Origin: Chloroflexi bacterium AL-N1
GTDB taxonomy: Bacteria; Chloroflexota; Chloroflexia; Chloroflexales; Roseiflexaceae
DNA length: 63,130 nucleotides
Direction of reading: 5' to 3'
NCBI GenBank assembly: GCA_013122435.1
Contig: WYDT01000041.1
Location: forward strand, 1-63,130
The notes under the pieces were generated by a model, which saw only the letters and a program-made list of their open reading frames with translations, searched no databases and had not been told where the DNA came from. Position numbers and translations under genes: made by a program. Shown in pieces: positions 25,607 through 34,876 of the stretch; position 1 is the first letter of the stretch, and every line of letters begins with the position of its first letter.

Positions 25607-28399
25607 ATGCCATTGTCTGATCCGTTTGGCGTTCGTGAGACGCTTCAGGTTGGTAGTCGCGCCTATGTCGTCTATCGACTGGACCATCTTGCCAAAAAAC
25701 TAGGCGTTGATATCTCTCGTATGCCGTTTTCCGTCAAAATTCTCCTTGAATCATTGCTACGTAACGTTGGTGATGGTTTTACTGAGAAAAAAGATGTCGA
25801 AGATATGTCGCGCTGGTCTCCCCAAACTGCTGGGCAAAGCGAGATTGGCTTTAAGCCTTCACGCGTGCTGTTGCAGGACTTCACTGGCGTACCTGCTGTT
25901 GTGGATCTGGCGGCCATGCGCGATGCCATGGTGCAGCTTGGCGGTGATCCCAAGAAAATTAATCCTCTTTCGCGCGCCGATCTTGTGATTGATCACTCGG
26001 TGCAGGTTGACATTTTTGGCTCTGATAATGCGTTGATGCTCAATGCCCAGTATGAATTTGAACGCAACCGTGAGCGTTACGAATTCCTGCGGTGGGGTAA
26101 ACAAGCCTTCAATAATTTTACTGTGGTGCCACCTGCCACCGGTATTTGCCACCAGGTCAATCTGGAGTTTCTCGCAACGGTTGTTGGCACACGTGAGATC
26201 GACGGCGAAACTGTTGCTATGCCCGACACACTCGTCGGCACCGATAGCCACACCACTATGATCAATGGTCTGGGTGTGTTAGGCTGGGGTGTTGGCGGTA
26301 TTGAAGCTGAGGCAGCCTTGCTTGGCCAACCTATCGCCATGCTTACTCCTGCGGTAGTGGGTGTGCGGTTGACAGGCAAACTCCAACCCGGTGCCACCGC
26401 CACCGATCTTGTACTGGCCGTTACCGAGATGTTGCGCCGTGAAGGTGTAGTTGGTAAATTTGTCGAGTATTGTGGTATTGGTCTGAGCAACCTGACCCTG
26501 GCAGACCGCGCGACCATTGCGAATATGTCGCCGGAGTATGGTGCAACGTGTGGCTTCTTCCCTGTCGATGAAGAGACGCTCCACTACATGCGCGGCACCG
26601 GACGCCCCGAAGAAGTGGTTCAACTGGCCGAGGCCTACAGCAAAGTTCAGGGCCTATTCCGTACCGACGAGACGCCAGAGCCAATCTTTAGCAAGCTCCT
26701 CGAACTTGATCTGGCCACCGTTCAGCCGAGCGTTGCTGGTCCCCGGCGTCCACAGGATCGGGTGCCGCTAACGAATCTGAAGCAGTCGTTCTGGCAAGCC
26801 ATGCAAAATACCTTCAATCGTGAGATAAGCGCCGAAGATGTTGCCGGACGTGGTTACATTCGCTGGGCCGATGAGAGTGGCAATGAAGTGCAGGAAGATG
26901 TTGTTCCTGTGCCAGATCGATCTAATCTGTATGCCAAATCCGAAGTATCGGTACCACTGAACGGACATAACGCAACACTGACACACGGCTCCGCCGTGAT
27001 CGCAGCCATTACATCGTGCACCAACACTTCTAACCCATCCGTGATGCTGGCAGCAGGACTGTTGGCGAAGAAAGCCGTTGAGCGCGGTCTGACTGCTCAA
27101 CCGCATGTAAAAACCAGTCTGGCTCCTGGCTCGCGCGTCGTTACTGAGTATCTCAATCAAGCTGGCCTGCTACCCTATCTCGAGCAGTTAGGCTTCCACG
27201 TGGTTGGGTATGGTTGTACCACATGTATCGGCAACAGTGGCCCGGTCCCAGAACCCATTGCCAACGCTGTTCGCGATAATGATCTGGTGGTCTCTGCCGT
27301 GTTGAGTGGTAACCGCAATTTCGAGGGCCGCATCAATCCGGTGGTGCGTGCCAACTACCTGGCCTCACCGCCACTCGTCGTGGCCTTTGCGCTGACCGGC
27401 ACAGTCGATGTTGATCTCAACTATGAGCCGGTTGGTACAGACAAGGATGGCAAGCCAGTCTATCTCGCCGATATCTGGCCAAGCGAACAAGAGATACAAG
27501 AAACTATCAACGCTGCAATTAATGCCGACATGTTCCGTGAGCAGTATGGCAATGTGTATGATGGAAACCAGCAGTGGAACGAAATTCCGGTTTCAGGTGG
27601 CGACATTTATGGCTGGAGCGATGCTTCGACCTATATTCAAAACCCGCCGTACTTTGTCGGTATGACTCGTGAAGTTCCGGCGCTTAAACCCATTGAGAAT
27701 GCACGTGTTTTGGCTATGTTGGGCGATAGTGTCACAACTGATCATATCTCACCAGCTGGTAGCATTCCCAAAAACAGCCCTGCGGGAGAATATCTCATCG
27801 CCAATGGCGTCGAAACAAAGGATTTCAACTCCTACGGCGCACGGCGTGGCAATCACGAGGTTATGTTGCGTGGCACATTTGGTAACATTCGCCTCAAGAA
27901 CATGCTTGCCTCAGGGACTGAGGGCGGTGTAACGATCTACCTTCCCACTGGTGAACAGACTTCGATCTATGACGCAGCCATGCGCTATGCTGAGGAGAAA
28001 ACTCCGCTGGTTGTATTTGCAGGTAAAGAGTATGGCACTGGTTCATCACGTGACTGGGCCGCGAAGGGTACTTTCCTTCTTGGTGTTCGCGCCGTCATCG
28101 CCGAGAGCTTTGAGCGTATCCATCGCTCGAATCTGGTGGGCATGGGTGTGTTGCCGCTGGAGTTCAAGGAAGGTGATAACTGGAACGATCTGGATCTGAA
28201 TGGTCACGAGACCTTTACTATTGAAGGGATCGAGGCACTACGACCAGGCCAAGATCTCAATGTACGGGTCACCCATGAAGATGGTCACGAAACGAGTTTC
28301 AAGGCCCGTGCACGAATTGACTCGGCTATTGAGCTGGAATACTATCGTCACGGTGGTATTCTGCAATATGTCTTACGCAGCCTGGCTGTGCAGAACTAG
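25607..28399 (+). CDS. acnA: Aconitate hydratase, AcnA type
   Basis: A full-length 930-residue aconitase A with the cluster-ligand motifs ITSCTNTSNP and GCTTCIGNSGP (three Cys for the 4Fe-4S cluster). The swivelling C-terminal domain has GDSVTTDHISPAGSI and EYGTGSSRDWAAKG. It interconverts citrate and isocitrate in the TCA cycle. Start ATG 25607 follows agaaagg. A -10-like TATAAT occurs near 25550-25555, with no clear -35. A strong hairpin follows the stop. It is monocistronic. AcnA/IRP-type enzymes can bind RNA when the cluster is lost, but nothing here shows this. Confidence 0.96.
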   Translation: MPLSDPFGVRETLQVGSRAYVVYRLDHLAKKLGVDISRMPFSVKILLESLLRNVGDGFTEKKDVEDMSRWSPQTAGQSEIGFKPSRVLLQDFTGVPAVVDLAAMRDAMVQLGGDPKKINPLSRADLVIDHSVQVDIFGSDNALMLNAQYEFERNRERYEFLRWGKQAFNNFTVVPPATGICHQVNLEFLATVVGTREIDGETVAMPDTLVGTDSHTTMINGLGVLGWGVGGIEAEAALLGQPIAMLTPAVVGVRLTGKLQPGATATDLVLAVTEMLRREGVVGKFVEYCGIGLSNLTLADRATIANMSPEYGATCGFFPVDEETLHYMRGTGRPEEVVQLAEAYSKVQGLFRTDETPEPIFSKLLELDLATVQPSVAGPRRPQDRVPLTNLKQSFWQAMQNTFNREISAEDVAGRGYIRWADESGNEVQEDVVPVPDRSNLYAKSEVSVPLNGHNATLTHGSAVIAAITSCTNTSNPSVMLAAGLLAKKAVERGLTAQPHVKTSLAPGSRVVTEYLNQAGLLPYLEQLGFHVVGYGCTTCIGNSGPVPEPIANAVRDNDLVVSAVLSGNRNFEGRINPVVRANYLASPPLVVAFALTGTVDVDLNYEPVGTDKDGKPVYLADIWPSEQEIQETINAAINADMFREQYGNVYDGNQQWNEIPVSGGDIYGWSDASTYIQNPPYFVGMTREVPALKPIENARVLAMLGDSVTTDHISPAGSIPKNSPAGEYLIANGVETKDFNSYGARRGNHEVMLRGTFGNIRLKNMLASGTEGGVTIYLPTGEQTSIYDAAMRYAEEKTPLVVFAGKEYGTGSSRDWAAKGTFLLGVRAVIAESFERIHRSNLVGMGVLPLEFKEGDNWNDLDLNGHETFTIEGIEALRPGQDLNVRVTHEDGHETSFKARARIDSAIELEYYRHGGILQYVLRSLAVQN

Positions 28400-28420
28400 T
28401 TATCAAGAAATGATGTGGGT

Positions 28421-28451
28421 CAAACGATGGGCTGTTATAGCCCATCGTTTG
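28421..28451 (+). terminator. Perfect hairpin after acnA
   Basis: A 13-bp perfect stem, caaacgatgggct with agcccatcgtttg, and a 5-base loop, 21 bases after the acnA stop. It is followed by a G/T-rich stretch rather than a U tract. The gap to 28749 otherwise contains only AT-rich sequence. Confidence 0.6.
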
Positions 28452-28749
28452 GTGTTTGTATGCTCAACAATCGAGGGCTATGATGATCACATTGCGTTAT
28501 CCTAACCATATCTTGATAACCCTCCCCTTTGATTAATGTATAAAAATGGATAATACAATGCTTTAGCTACCAAAATATTTCGAATCATACTATCTCCCAT
28601 GCAACCGTAAAAATACTGAGTGTCCCTACCAAATTTCCTCGATGTCATTTAGTTTTTCAGCATCTATTATTAAAAAGTTGTGACATTTGTCGTGCTTTTC
28701 ATACTTTTTGGTTAAAGTATTCTATTAAATTTAGAAGGCTGGAGGTCTT

Positions 28750-29430
28750 ATGATCCATCGATTTAGCATTGTGCTGCTCATGTTAGCAGTTGTTTTAGGG
28801 AGTCGTGGAACAAGTCAGGCTGCTGAAACAGAAGGTTGTGATCTTGTCACAGGCTCAGGAAATGTAACCACTGAAACGCGCTCAGCCCGTAACTTTTCAA
28901 AGGTGGTTTTGGCAGGGCAAGGTGAGGTTATTATCAAGCAAACGGGTACAGAGTCCTTAGAGGTAACAGCGGACGACAACTTAATACCAATACTAACCTC
29001 AAACGTTAGCAACAAGTCATTGTCACTAAATGTTGACTCACGCAAGTGTATTGTGTCAGCTACTAAAATCCGGTTTACAGTTACGGTCAAAGATCTAAAG
29101 AGTGTTAAACTTGCGGGAGCAGGTCATATTAACCTCCAACAGATTGACACCAATACATTGACAGCACAAATTACAGGTGCTGGAAGCGTAACTGCTGCTG
29201 GCAAAACGGATCAACTGAATGTCTCGATAACTGGTTCAGGATCATATGATGGTCCTAATTTGACCAGTAATTCATCTGTCTTGGATATTTCTGGTTTTGG
29301 TTCTATCACTGCAGATGTTCGGAACACACTGAATGCCACTATCAGTGGTATAGGTTCAATCAGCTACATTGGGGATCCCAATGTAACAAAAAAAATTACA
29401 GGTATTGGTTCTGTTTCCAAACAAGAATAG
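28750..29430 (+). CDS. Exported DUF2807 (head GIN domain) protein
   Basis: A 226-residue protein with a cleavable-looking signal peptide (residues 1-25, ending SQAAE). The DUF2807/putative auto-transporter-adhesin head GIN domain follows: RNFSKVVLAGQGEVIIKQTG, LKSVKLAGAGHINL, ITGAGSVTAAG, SGFGSITADV and ISGIGSISYIG, a right-handed beta-helix of repeats with G-x-G-x-(I/V) turns. Such domains are found on many bacterial surfaces with no defined role. Start ATG 28750 follows ctggaggtctt. It stands alone between two hairpins. Confidence 0.85.
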   Translation: MIHRFSIVLLMLAVVLGSRGTSQAAETEGCDLVTGSGNVTTETRSARNFSKVVLAGQGEVIIKQTGTESLEVTADDNLIPILTSNVSNKSLSLNVDSRKCIVSATKIRFTVTVKDLKSVKLAGAGHINLQQIDTNTLTAQITGAGSVTAAGKTDQLNVSITGSGSYDGPNLTSNSSVLDISGFGSITADVRNTLNATISGIGSISYIGDPNVTKKITGIGSVSKQE

Positions 29431-29563
29431 ATCACGTGTCCCATCTTATTATTGATAGGTGAGAAGGTGTGTGGGTATACGTTCTATTTGACTTTGACTC
29501 ACGAGAGTTGAGAGCACGACACATGTTGTAGCATCACAAAATCTTATGTGGTGTGAATGAACA

Positions 29564-29612
29564 AATTACTCGTGGCTACAAAGATTTAATGCTTCTGTTG
29601 TCACGAGTAATT
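29564..29612 (+). terminator. Terminator-like inverted repeat after the DUF2807 gene
   Basis: Eleven bases, aattactcgtg (29564-29574), are exactly complementary to cacgagtaatt (29602-29612), and a T-rich run follows (attttatttt). The 27-base loop is long for a terminator, and its distance from the stop (133 bases) is large, so the call is tentative. Confidence 0.45.
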
Positions 29613-29724
29613 ATTTTATTTTGCACATGGTATGTTTCCCCAACCATTGACATCAACATAGAGCGCAATGTATAATGTAATTGACTGGTCAGACCTCTTA
29701 CCACTATGGATAATGACAATAGAT

Positions 29725-30447
29725 ATGGATAAACGGGAACGCCCAATTGATTTTGCGAAAAAAATAATAGTTCAACGTATTCTGGAAGGCACCTTTCCTA
29801 TTGGTGAGCGTCTGCCCCCTGAACGTGAACTGGCATTACAACTGGGCATTACCAGGCCAACGCTCCGTGAGGCCATGCGGCACCTTGAGCAAGAAGGTTG
29901 GCTACTTGTACAGCACGGCAAACCAACGATTGTACGTAACTTCTGGCACGAGGGGGGGTTGAGTGTGCTTAGTCGCATTGTGCACCATCAACAGACCATT
30001 AAACCAACGTTTATCACCAACCTGCTTGAGTTCCGCCTTATTTTAGCACCAACCTACACCCGTGAGGCGATCAACCGCAATGCTCACCAGATCCACGAAA
30101 GGCTTGAGCACATGCCGCCTGTTGATGCCACCCCGCAGGTGTATGCCCAGTTTGACTGGCAACTGCAGCATCTCTTGACGGTTGCATCAGAGAATGTCCT
30201 GTTCCCACTCATTCTCAACGGTTTTACCAGTTTTTATGAACACATGGCTGTAATCTATTTTGCTCCTGAACAGGCCCGCCACACATCGCACTATTACTAT
30301 CGCAATCTGATAGAGGCTGCGAGCACACAGGATGGTGCATACGCCTACACGCTTACTAAAGAAGTGATGGAGCTCACCATTCAACACTGGCAGTCAGCTA
30401 CAGCCACGATAGATCAACTCTCGTTGGAAGGAAACGATGTATTATGA
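29725..30447 (+). CDS. FadR-type GntR-family transcriptional regulator
   Basis: About 240 residues from ATG 29725 (MDKRERPIDFAK); an earlier in-frame ATG at 29668 is possible. The winged helix has ILEGTFPIGERLPPERELALQL and TRPTLREAMRHLEQEGWLLVQHG. This block, including GWLLVQHGKPTIVRNFWHEGG, closely parallels Escherichia coli FadR, whose matching block reads [21 protein letters not shown]. The rest matches FadR_C, the acyl-CoA-sensing domain. Its stop overlaps the next start (ATGAAACGG at 30444). The regulator therefore probably controls the lipid-related oxidase and dehydrogenase genes after it. Ligand specificity is inferred. Confidence 0.75.
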   Translation: MDKRERPIDFAKKIIVQRILEGTFPIGERLPPERELALQLGITRPTLREAMRHLEQEGWLLVQHGKPTIVRNFWHEGGLSVLSRIVHHQQTIKPTFITNLLEFRLILAPTYTREAINRNAHQIHERLEHMPPVDATPQVYAQFDWQLQHLLTVASENVLFPLILNGFTSFYEHMAVIYFAPEQARHTSHYYYRNLIEAASTQDGAYAYTLTKEVMELTIQHWQSATATIDQLSLEGNDVL

Positions 30448-32060
30448 AACGGTGGAATGGTTGGGGGTACACCAATGTGGCCCTCCCTGTGAAAACAGCA
30501 GCATTGGCGTTTTTGCAAAAACAGATTGGCCCAGGTCGCGTTGTGCCGGATGCAGCGCTCGAAGATGTGATCTGTTCTGTCCCAGAGTCGCGTCTGCCAG
30601 ACCATCCACTCGTCTCGACCGATCCTCTCGAACGTCTCTTGCACTCAACTGGGCAAAGCCTGACAGATTGGATTACGATGCGGAGTGGTCGGTACGATGC
30701 TATCGTTGATGGAGTCGCATACCCAACTTGTGTTGATGATGTCAAAACGCTTTTGCGATTTGGGAAACAGACACATATTCATATCATCCCATATGGTGGT
30801 GGTACAAGTGTGGTTGGTCATCTTACGCCGCTCACTGCCGAAGCCCCGGTCCTCACCGTCGACATGAGTCGCATGCGTGATCTCCTTAGCATTGATGAGC
30901 ACAGCCATCTGGCAACATTTCAAGCTGGTGTTTTAGGCCCTGATATTGAAGCCAAATTACGCGCCCATGGATTTATGCTGGGACACTTCCCTCAATCGTT
31001 TGAATTTTCGACACTTGGTGGTTGGGTTGCAGCGCGATCAAGTGGACAGCAATCGCGTCACTACGGTCGTATTGATCAACTGTTTGCTGGTGGCGAGGTT
31101 GAAACACCCATTGGCACGCTTGAGTTGCCGGTCTTTCCCGCAAGTGCTGCCGGGCCGGACCTGCGTCAGTTGGTGCTTGGCTCCGAGGGTCGTATGGGCA
31201 TTATCACTGAAGCAACGGTTCAAATAACCCCGATTCCAGCGTGCGAAATCTTCGAAGGGCTTTTTTTCCCTGATTTTGCTGCAGCCATCCAGTCGCTACG
31301 AGCAATAGCCCAGGCTGATGTGGCCGTCTCCATGTTGCGCTTGAGTAATCCTACTGAAACAGAAACCAATCTCATATCGTCCGGGCGCCGTGGGATGGTG
31401 TTGCTGGAACAATACCTGGCCTTACGTCGAGCCGGTGACGAAAAGTGCCTGCTCATCTATGGTCTGACCGGAACAAAGCGTGCGTGCCAGCAGAATCGTC
31501 AACAAGTATTGGATATCGCACGTCAATATGGTGGTGTGTTGCCTATGAATCTGCTTGGCAGAGCGTGGCGCAAGAATCGTTTCCGTGGGGCATATCTACG
31601 AAACTCTTTGTGGGATGCGGGCTATGCAGTCGACACATTGGAAACAGCCACGACCTGGGCACAGGTGCAGCCCATGGTCAACGGTATTGAGCAGTCCCTC
31701 CACGAAGCAAGCGCCTCCTTCGATGAGAAAATGCATGTGTTTACGCATCTTTCGCATATCTACCGCATGGGCGCCAGTGTTTACACGACCTATCTCTTCC
31801 GCCCTGCCGCGACGCCGGAAGAAACCTATCAACGTTGGAAGACGATGAAAACAGCGGCTAGTCAGGTCATTGTGGACCATGGCGGCACCATCAGCCATCA
31901 ACATGGTGTAGGGCTTGACCACAGGCCGTATCTCTGCGAGGAAAAGAGTACGCCTGGTCTGCAGGCACTTGATGCTGTTTTTACAACCTTTGACCCTGAT
32001 CAGATGATGAACCCTGGGAAATTACTGGCTCTTGAGGAGGTCCACCATGGCACAGAATAG
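30444..32060 (+). CDS. AGPS-like FAD-binding oxidase/synthase
   Basis: A 538-residue VAO/PCMH-fold flavoprotein. IIPYGGGTSVVG is the pyrophosphate-binding loop, HFPQSFEFSTLGGWVAARSSGQ the second FAD block, and YGRIDQLFAGGEVETPIG, SAAGPDLRQLVLGSEGRMGI and HQHGVGLDHRPYL follow. This series matches alkyldihydroxyacetonephosphate synthase-like proteins. AGPS makes the ether bond of ether lipids; bacterial relatives are mostly untested. It overlaps the FadR-like gene by 4 bases and the GlpD gene by 14. An ether-lipid or acyl-DHAP role is plausible but unproven. Confidence 0.8.
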   Translation: MKRWNGWGYTNVALPVKTAALAFLQKQIGPGRVVPDAALEDVICSVPESRLPDHPLVSTDPLERLLHSTGQSLTDWITMRSGRYDAIVDGVAYPTCVDDVKTLLRFGKQTHIHIIPYGGGTSVVGHLTPLTAEAPVLTVDMSRMRDLLSIDEHSHLATFQAGVLGPDIEAKLRAHGFMLGHFPQSFEFSTLGGWVAARSSGQQSRHYGRIDQLFAGGEVETPIGTLELPVFPASAAGPDLRQLVLGSEGRMGIITEATVQITPIPACEIFEGLFFPDFAAAIQSLRAIAQADVAVSMLRLSNPTETETNLISSGRRGMVLLEQYLALRRAGDEKCLLIYGLTGTKRACQQNRQQVLDIARQYGGVLPMNLLGRAWRKNRFRGAYLRNSLWDAGYAVDTLETATTWAQVQPMVNGIEQSLHEASASFDEKMHVFTHLSHIYRMGASVYTTYLFRPAATPEETYQRWKTMKTAASQVIVDHGGTISHQHGVGLDHRPYLCEEKSTPGLQALDAVFTTFDPDQMMNPGKLLALEEVHHGTE

Positions 32061-33801
32061 ATTACTGCGTAAGGACATCTGGCAATCGCTTGAACACCAC
32101 CCCCAGTGGGATGTCATTGTCATTGGTGGTGGTATTACGGGGGCGGGTATTCTGCGTGAAGCAGCACGTGCCAGATTACGTGCGGTGTTAGTGGAGCAAC
32201 GCGATTTTGCATGGGGAACCTCCAGCCGATCCTCAAAATTGGTGCATGGTGGTCTGCGCTACCTCAAACAAGGTCAGATCGGGCTCACCTATCACTCTGT
32301 GCGTGAGCGACAGAACTTGTTGGAGGTCGGTGAAGGATTGATAACACGGCTGGGATTTCTGATGCCGACGTATCGTGGTGATGCGAACAAGTTGACCTAT
32401 CGCATTGGCTTATCACTGTATGATTTGATGGCTATGCGCTGGGGCAATCATCTCTATAGTGCAGCCGATTTTGCCATGCTTGTACCGCGTATTAGTGATG
32501 AGCGTTTAGATGGCGGTTTTGCCTTTGAGGATGCCCAAACGGATGATGCACGTTTGGTCTTGCGTGTGCTTCAGGAAGCGCAAAACGCAGGTGGTATAGC
32601 CATTAATTATGTGCAGGCAGAACAGCTCCTCAAAGACAACAATCGTGTCTGCGGTGTTAAGGTGCGGGATGTAGTCTCCGATCAAACTATCGAGTTACAT
32701 GCACCAGTGGTTATTAATGCAACTGGCGCTTGGGTCGATCAGTTACGTGCTGATGTAGGTGGGACGGCACGCATGCGCCCACTTCGCGGGAGCCATCTCA
32801 TTTTTCCCGCGTGGCGTTTTTCGGTAGCCCAAGCGATTAGTTTTTTGCATCCAGCCGATCATCGTCCGGTGTTTGTCTATCCCTGGGAAGGAGTTACGCT
32901 GGTTGGCACCACTGACCTGGATCATGAGCACGATCTCAATCAGGAACCATGTATCAGTGGTGCAGAAGTGGCCTATTTGTTAGCTGCCTGTGATGCTCAG
33001 TTTCCGTCACTGTCATTGGATATTGAAGATATTCTGGCAACCTACGCTGGTGTCCGTCCCGTCATCAACACAGGGAAGAGCGATCCCTCGAAGGAAGGGC
33101 GTGATCATGTCGTATGGCTGGAAGAGGGCTTGCTCAGTGTGACAGGTGGCAAACTGACGACATTTCGTGTTATTGCTCTGGATGCGTTAAAAGCTGCCAA
33201 GCCACTCCTGCCAGACACCATACTATTTAACAGCAGTGCACCTGCCCTTGATACCGTAGATGTGGATCTTCCGGCAGCAGCAAACAGCTTAACGGTTTTT
33301 GAGCGAACCCGTCTGCTGGGTCGCTATGGTGCCAGAGCAGCTGATCTGGTGCGTTTGGCCCATCCCGATGAGCTACAATCGATTGCGGGTACACAGATGC
33401 TGTGGGCAGAGTTGCGCTGGGCTGCCCGTGCGGAATTGGTTGTGCATCTCGATGATCTATTGCTGCGTCGGACTCGTCTCGGTCTCTTGTTACCTCAGGG
33501 AGGGCTTGCCTGTCTTGATCATATTCGGGCTGTTTGTGAGGGTGAACTTGATTGGGATGAAGCACGTTGGGAACAGGAAATAGCACGGTATCAGAAGCTA
33601 TGGCAGCGCTACTATGGTGTACCATCGCGTGAACACATACCAGAGTGGCGACCTTCTACCGCAAGGGTTGTGGAAGCCCAGCGGCCCCAGACGACCTCCA
33701 AATGGCCCTATGCCATGGGTGCTGTAGCGGCAGCACTCATGATATTAGCGCTATGGCGTCGTATGGCACGACTACATAAGTTGACAAGCCCTTCATATTA
33801 A
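32047..33801 (+). CDS. glpD: Aerobic-type glycerol-3-phosphate dehydrogenase with a C-terminal membrane helix
   Basis: About 584 residues from ATG 32047; gaggag lies just upstream, inside the preceding gene. FAD-binding motif IVIGGGITGAGI, then the GlpD signature TSSRSSKLVHGGLRYL, SLYDLMA and VGTTDLDHEHDL show a DAO-fold glycerol-3-phosphate dehydrogenase that feeds electrons to quinone while making DHAP. Unusually, a hydrophobic helix (about 555-572, YAMGAVAAALMILALW) followed by basic residues sits at the C-terminus and would anchor it to the membrane. DHAP is also the precursor of AGPS substrates, so the pairing with the upstream gene makes metabolic sense. Confidence 0.88.
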   Translation: MAQNRLLRKDIWQSLEHHPQWDVIVIGGGITGAGILREAARARLRAVLVEQRDFAWGTSSRSSKLVHGGLRYLKQGQIGLTYHSVRERQNLLEVGEGLITRLGFLMPTYRGDANKLTYRIGLSLYDLMAMRWGNHLYSAADFAMLVPRISDERLDGGFAFEDAQTDDARLVLRVLQEAQNAGGIAINYVQAEQLLKDNNRVCGVKVRDVVSDQTIELHAPVVINATGAWVDQLRADVGGTARMRPLRGSHLIFPAWRFSVAQAISFLHPADHRPVFVYPWEGVTLVGTTDLDHEHDLNQEPCISGAEVAYLLAACDAQFPSLSLDIEDILATYAGVRPVINTGKSDPSKEGRDHVVWLEEGLLSVTGGKLTTFRVIALDALKAAKPLLPDTILFNSSAPALDTVDVDLPAAANSLTVFERTRLLGRYGARAADLVRLAHPDELQSIAGTQMLWAELRWAARAELVVHLDDLLLRRTRLGLLLPQGGLACLDHIRAVCEGELDWDEARWEQEIARYQKLWQRYYGVPSREHIPEWRPSTARVVEAQRPQTTSKWPYAMGAVAAALMILALWRRMARLHKLTSPSY

Positions 33802-33934
33802 ATCAAAATCGCGTGGTATAATAAGCGCGCCGTTTTCGCGTGTCTTTTACAAAATTGTCTCCAAGAAGAGACCTATAAGCACTGGCAAATGAAGTGCCAT
33901 TGTTCATTCTATACAGAATACTGTGATATGAATT

Positions 33935-34876
33935 ATGTCATCACTCGCGATTGTTATTGTCAACTATAATACACGGGAACTCCTGCGTGATTGCCTGACA
34001 TCAATCTTTGCTGCTACATCCGAGCATCGTATTGAGGTCTGGGTAGTTGATAACGCATCATCTGATGGTAGTGTTGGCGTGGTGCAGCAAGCGTTTCCAT
34101 CGGTCCACTTAATCGCCAACACCTACAATGGAGGCTACGCATACGCGAACAATCTGGCATTGCGAGACATTTTGGCACTGCCAGAACTTTCACCTGCACG
34201 ACAAGGCGTATCTTCAGATACCCCATCTCTGCCTGACTATGTGATGCTGCTCAACAGTGACACGGTGGTTCCTCATCAGACTATTGATGGGCTGATACGC
34301 TATATTGAAGTACGTCCAGATGTTGGTGCTGTCGGGCCAAAATTACTTCTTGCAGACGGCTCACTTGATTTAGCTTGTCGTCGTGCATTTCCCACACCAA
34401 CCACATTTATCTATCATGCGGTCGGCTTGTCACGATTGTTTCCACGCAGCCCACGCTTTGCCCGGTATAATATGACGTATCTCGATCCTGATATCGAGGT
34501 CGAGGTGGACGCGCTGGTTGGTGCGTGTATGCTGGTACGTAGTTCGGTCGTCCGCGAAGTTGGTCTGCTCGACGAACAATTTTTTATGTACGGTGAAGAT
34601 TTAGATTGGTCGCATCGCATTAAACAGTATGGTTGGCGGATTATGTATGCGCCGCATGTGATTGTGCACCATTACAAACGAGCATCGAGTAGTCAGCGAC
34701 CATTCGCGTCGATACGGCATTTTTATCACGCGATGCGGGTGTTTCATCGCAAACATTATGCTGCAACTGCACCAGCATTGTTCAACATTACGATCGAAGC
34801 AGGTATCACGCTCAAGGAGGCATGGAGCCTTGGCCGTAATTTCCTCCGCCCCGCAGCCGCACGCCGGGTCGGATAA
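33935..34876 (+). CDS. Family 2 glycosyltransferase (rhamnosyltransferase-like)
   Basis: A 313-residue GT2. It has AIVIVNYNTRELLRDCLTSI at the N-terminus, WVVDNASSDGS, the nucleotide-sugar DXD-like site YVMLLNSDTVV, GPKLLLADGSLD, and the acceptor-side block LLDEQFFMYGEDLDWSHRIK. These are characteristic of WbbL-like rhamnosyl- or related transferases that build cell-surface glycans on a lipid carrier. Start ATG 33935. The phosphotransferase gene that follows overlaps its 3' end, so they form one envelope-polysaccharide unit. Confidence 0.85.
   Translation: MSSLAIVIVNYNTRELLRDCLTSIFAATSEHRIEVWVVDNASSDGSVGVVQQAFPSVHLIANTYNGGYAYANNLALRDILALPELSPARQGVSSDTPSLPDYVMLLNSDTVVPHQTIDGLIRYIEVRPDVGAVGPKLLLADGSLDLACRRAFPTPTTFIYHAVGLSRLFPRSPRFARYNMTYLDPDIEVEVDALVGACMLVRSSVVREVGLLDEQFFMYGEDLDWSHRIKQYGWRIMYAPHVIVHHYKRASSSQRPFASIRHFYHAMRVFHRKHYAATAPALFNITIEAGITLKEAWSLGRNFLRPAAARRVG

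Noticed and set aside
26077..28167. Long open frames on the minus strand and other plus frames inside acnA
   Set aside because: They are shadows of a strongly coding frame. They lack ribosome sites and family motifs, while the plus-strand aconitase motifs are complete.
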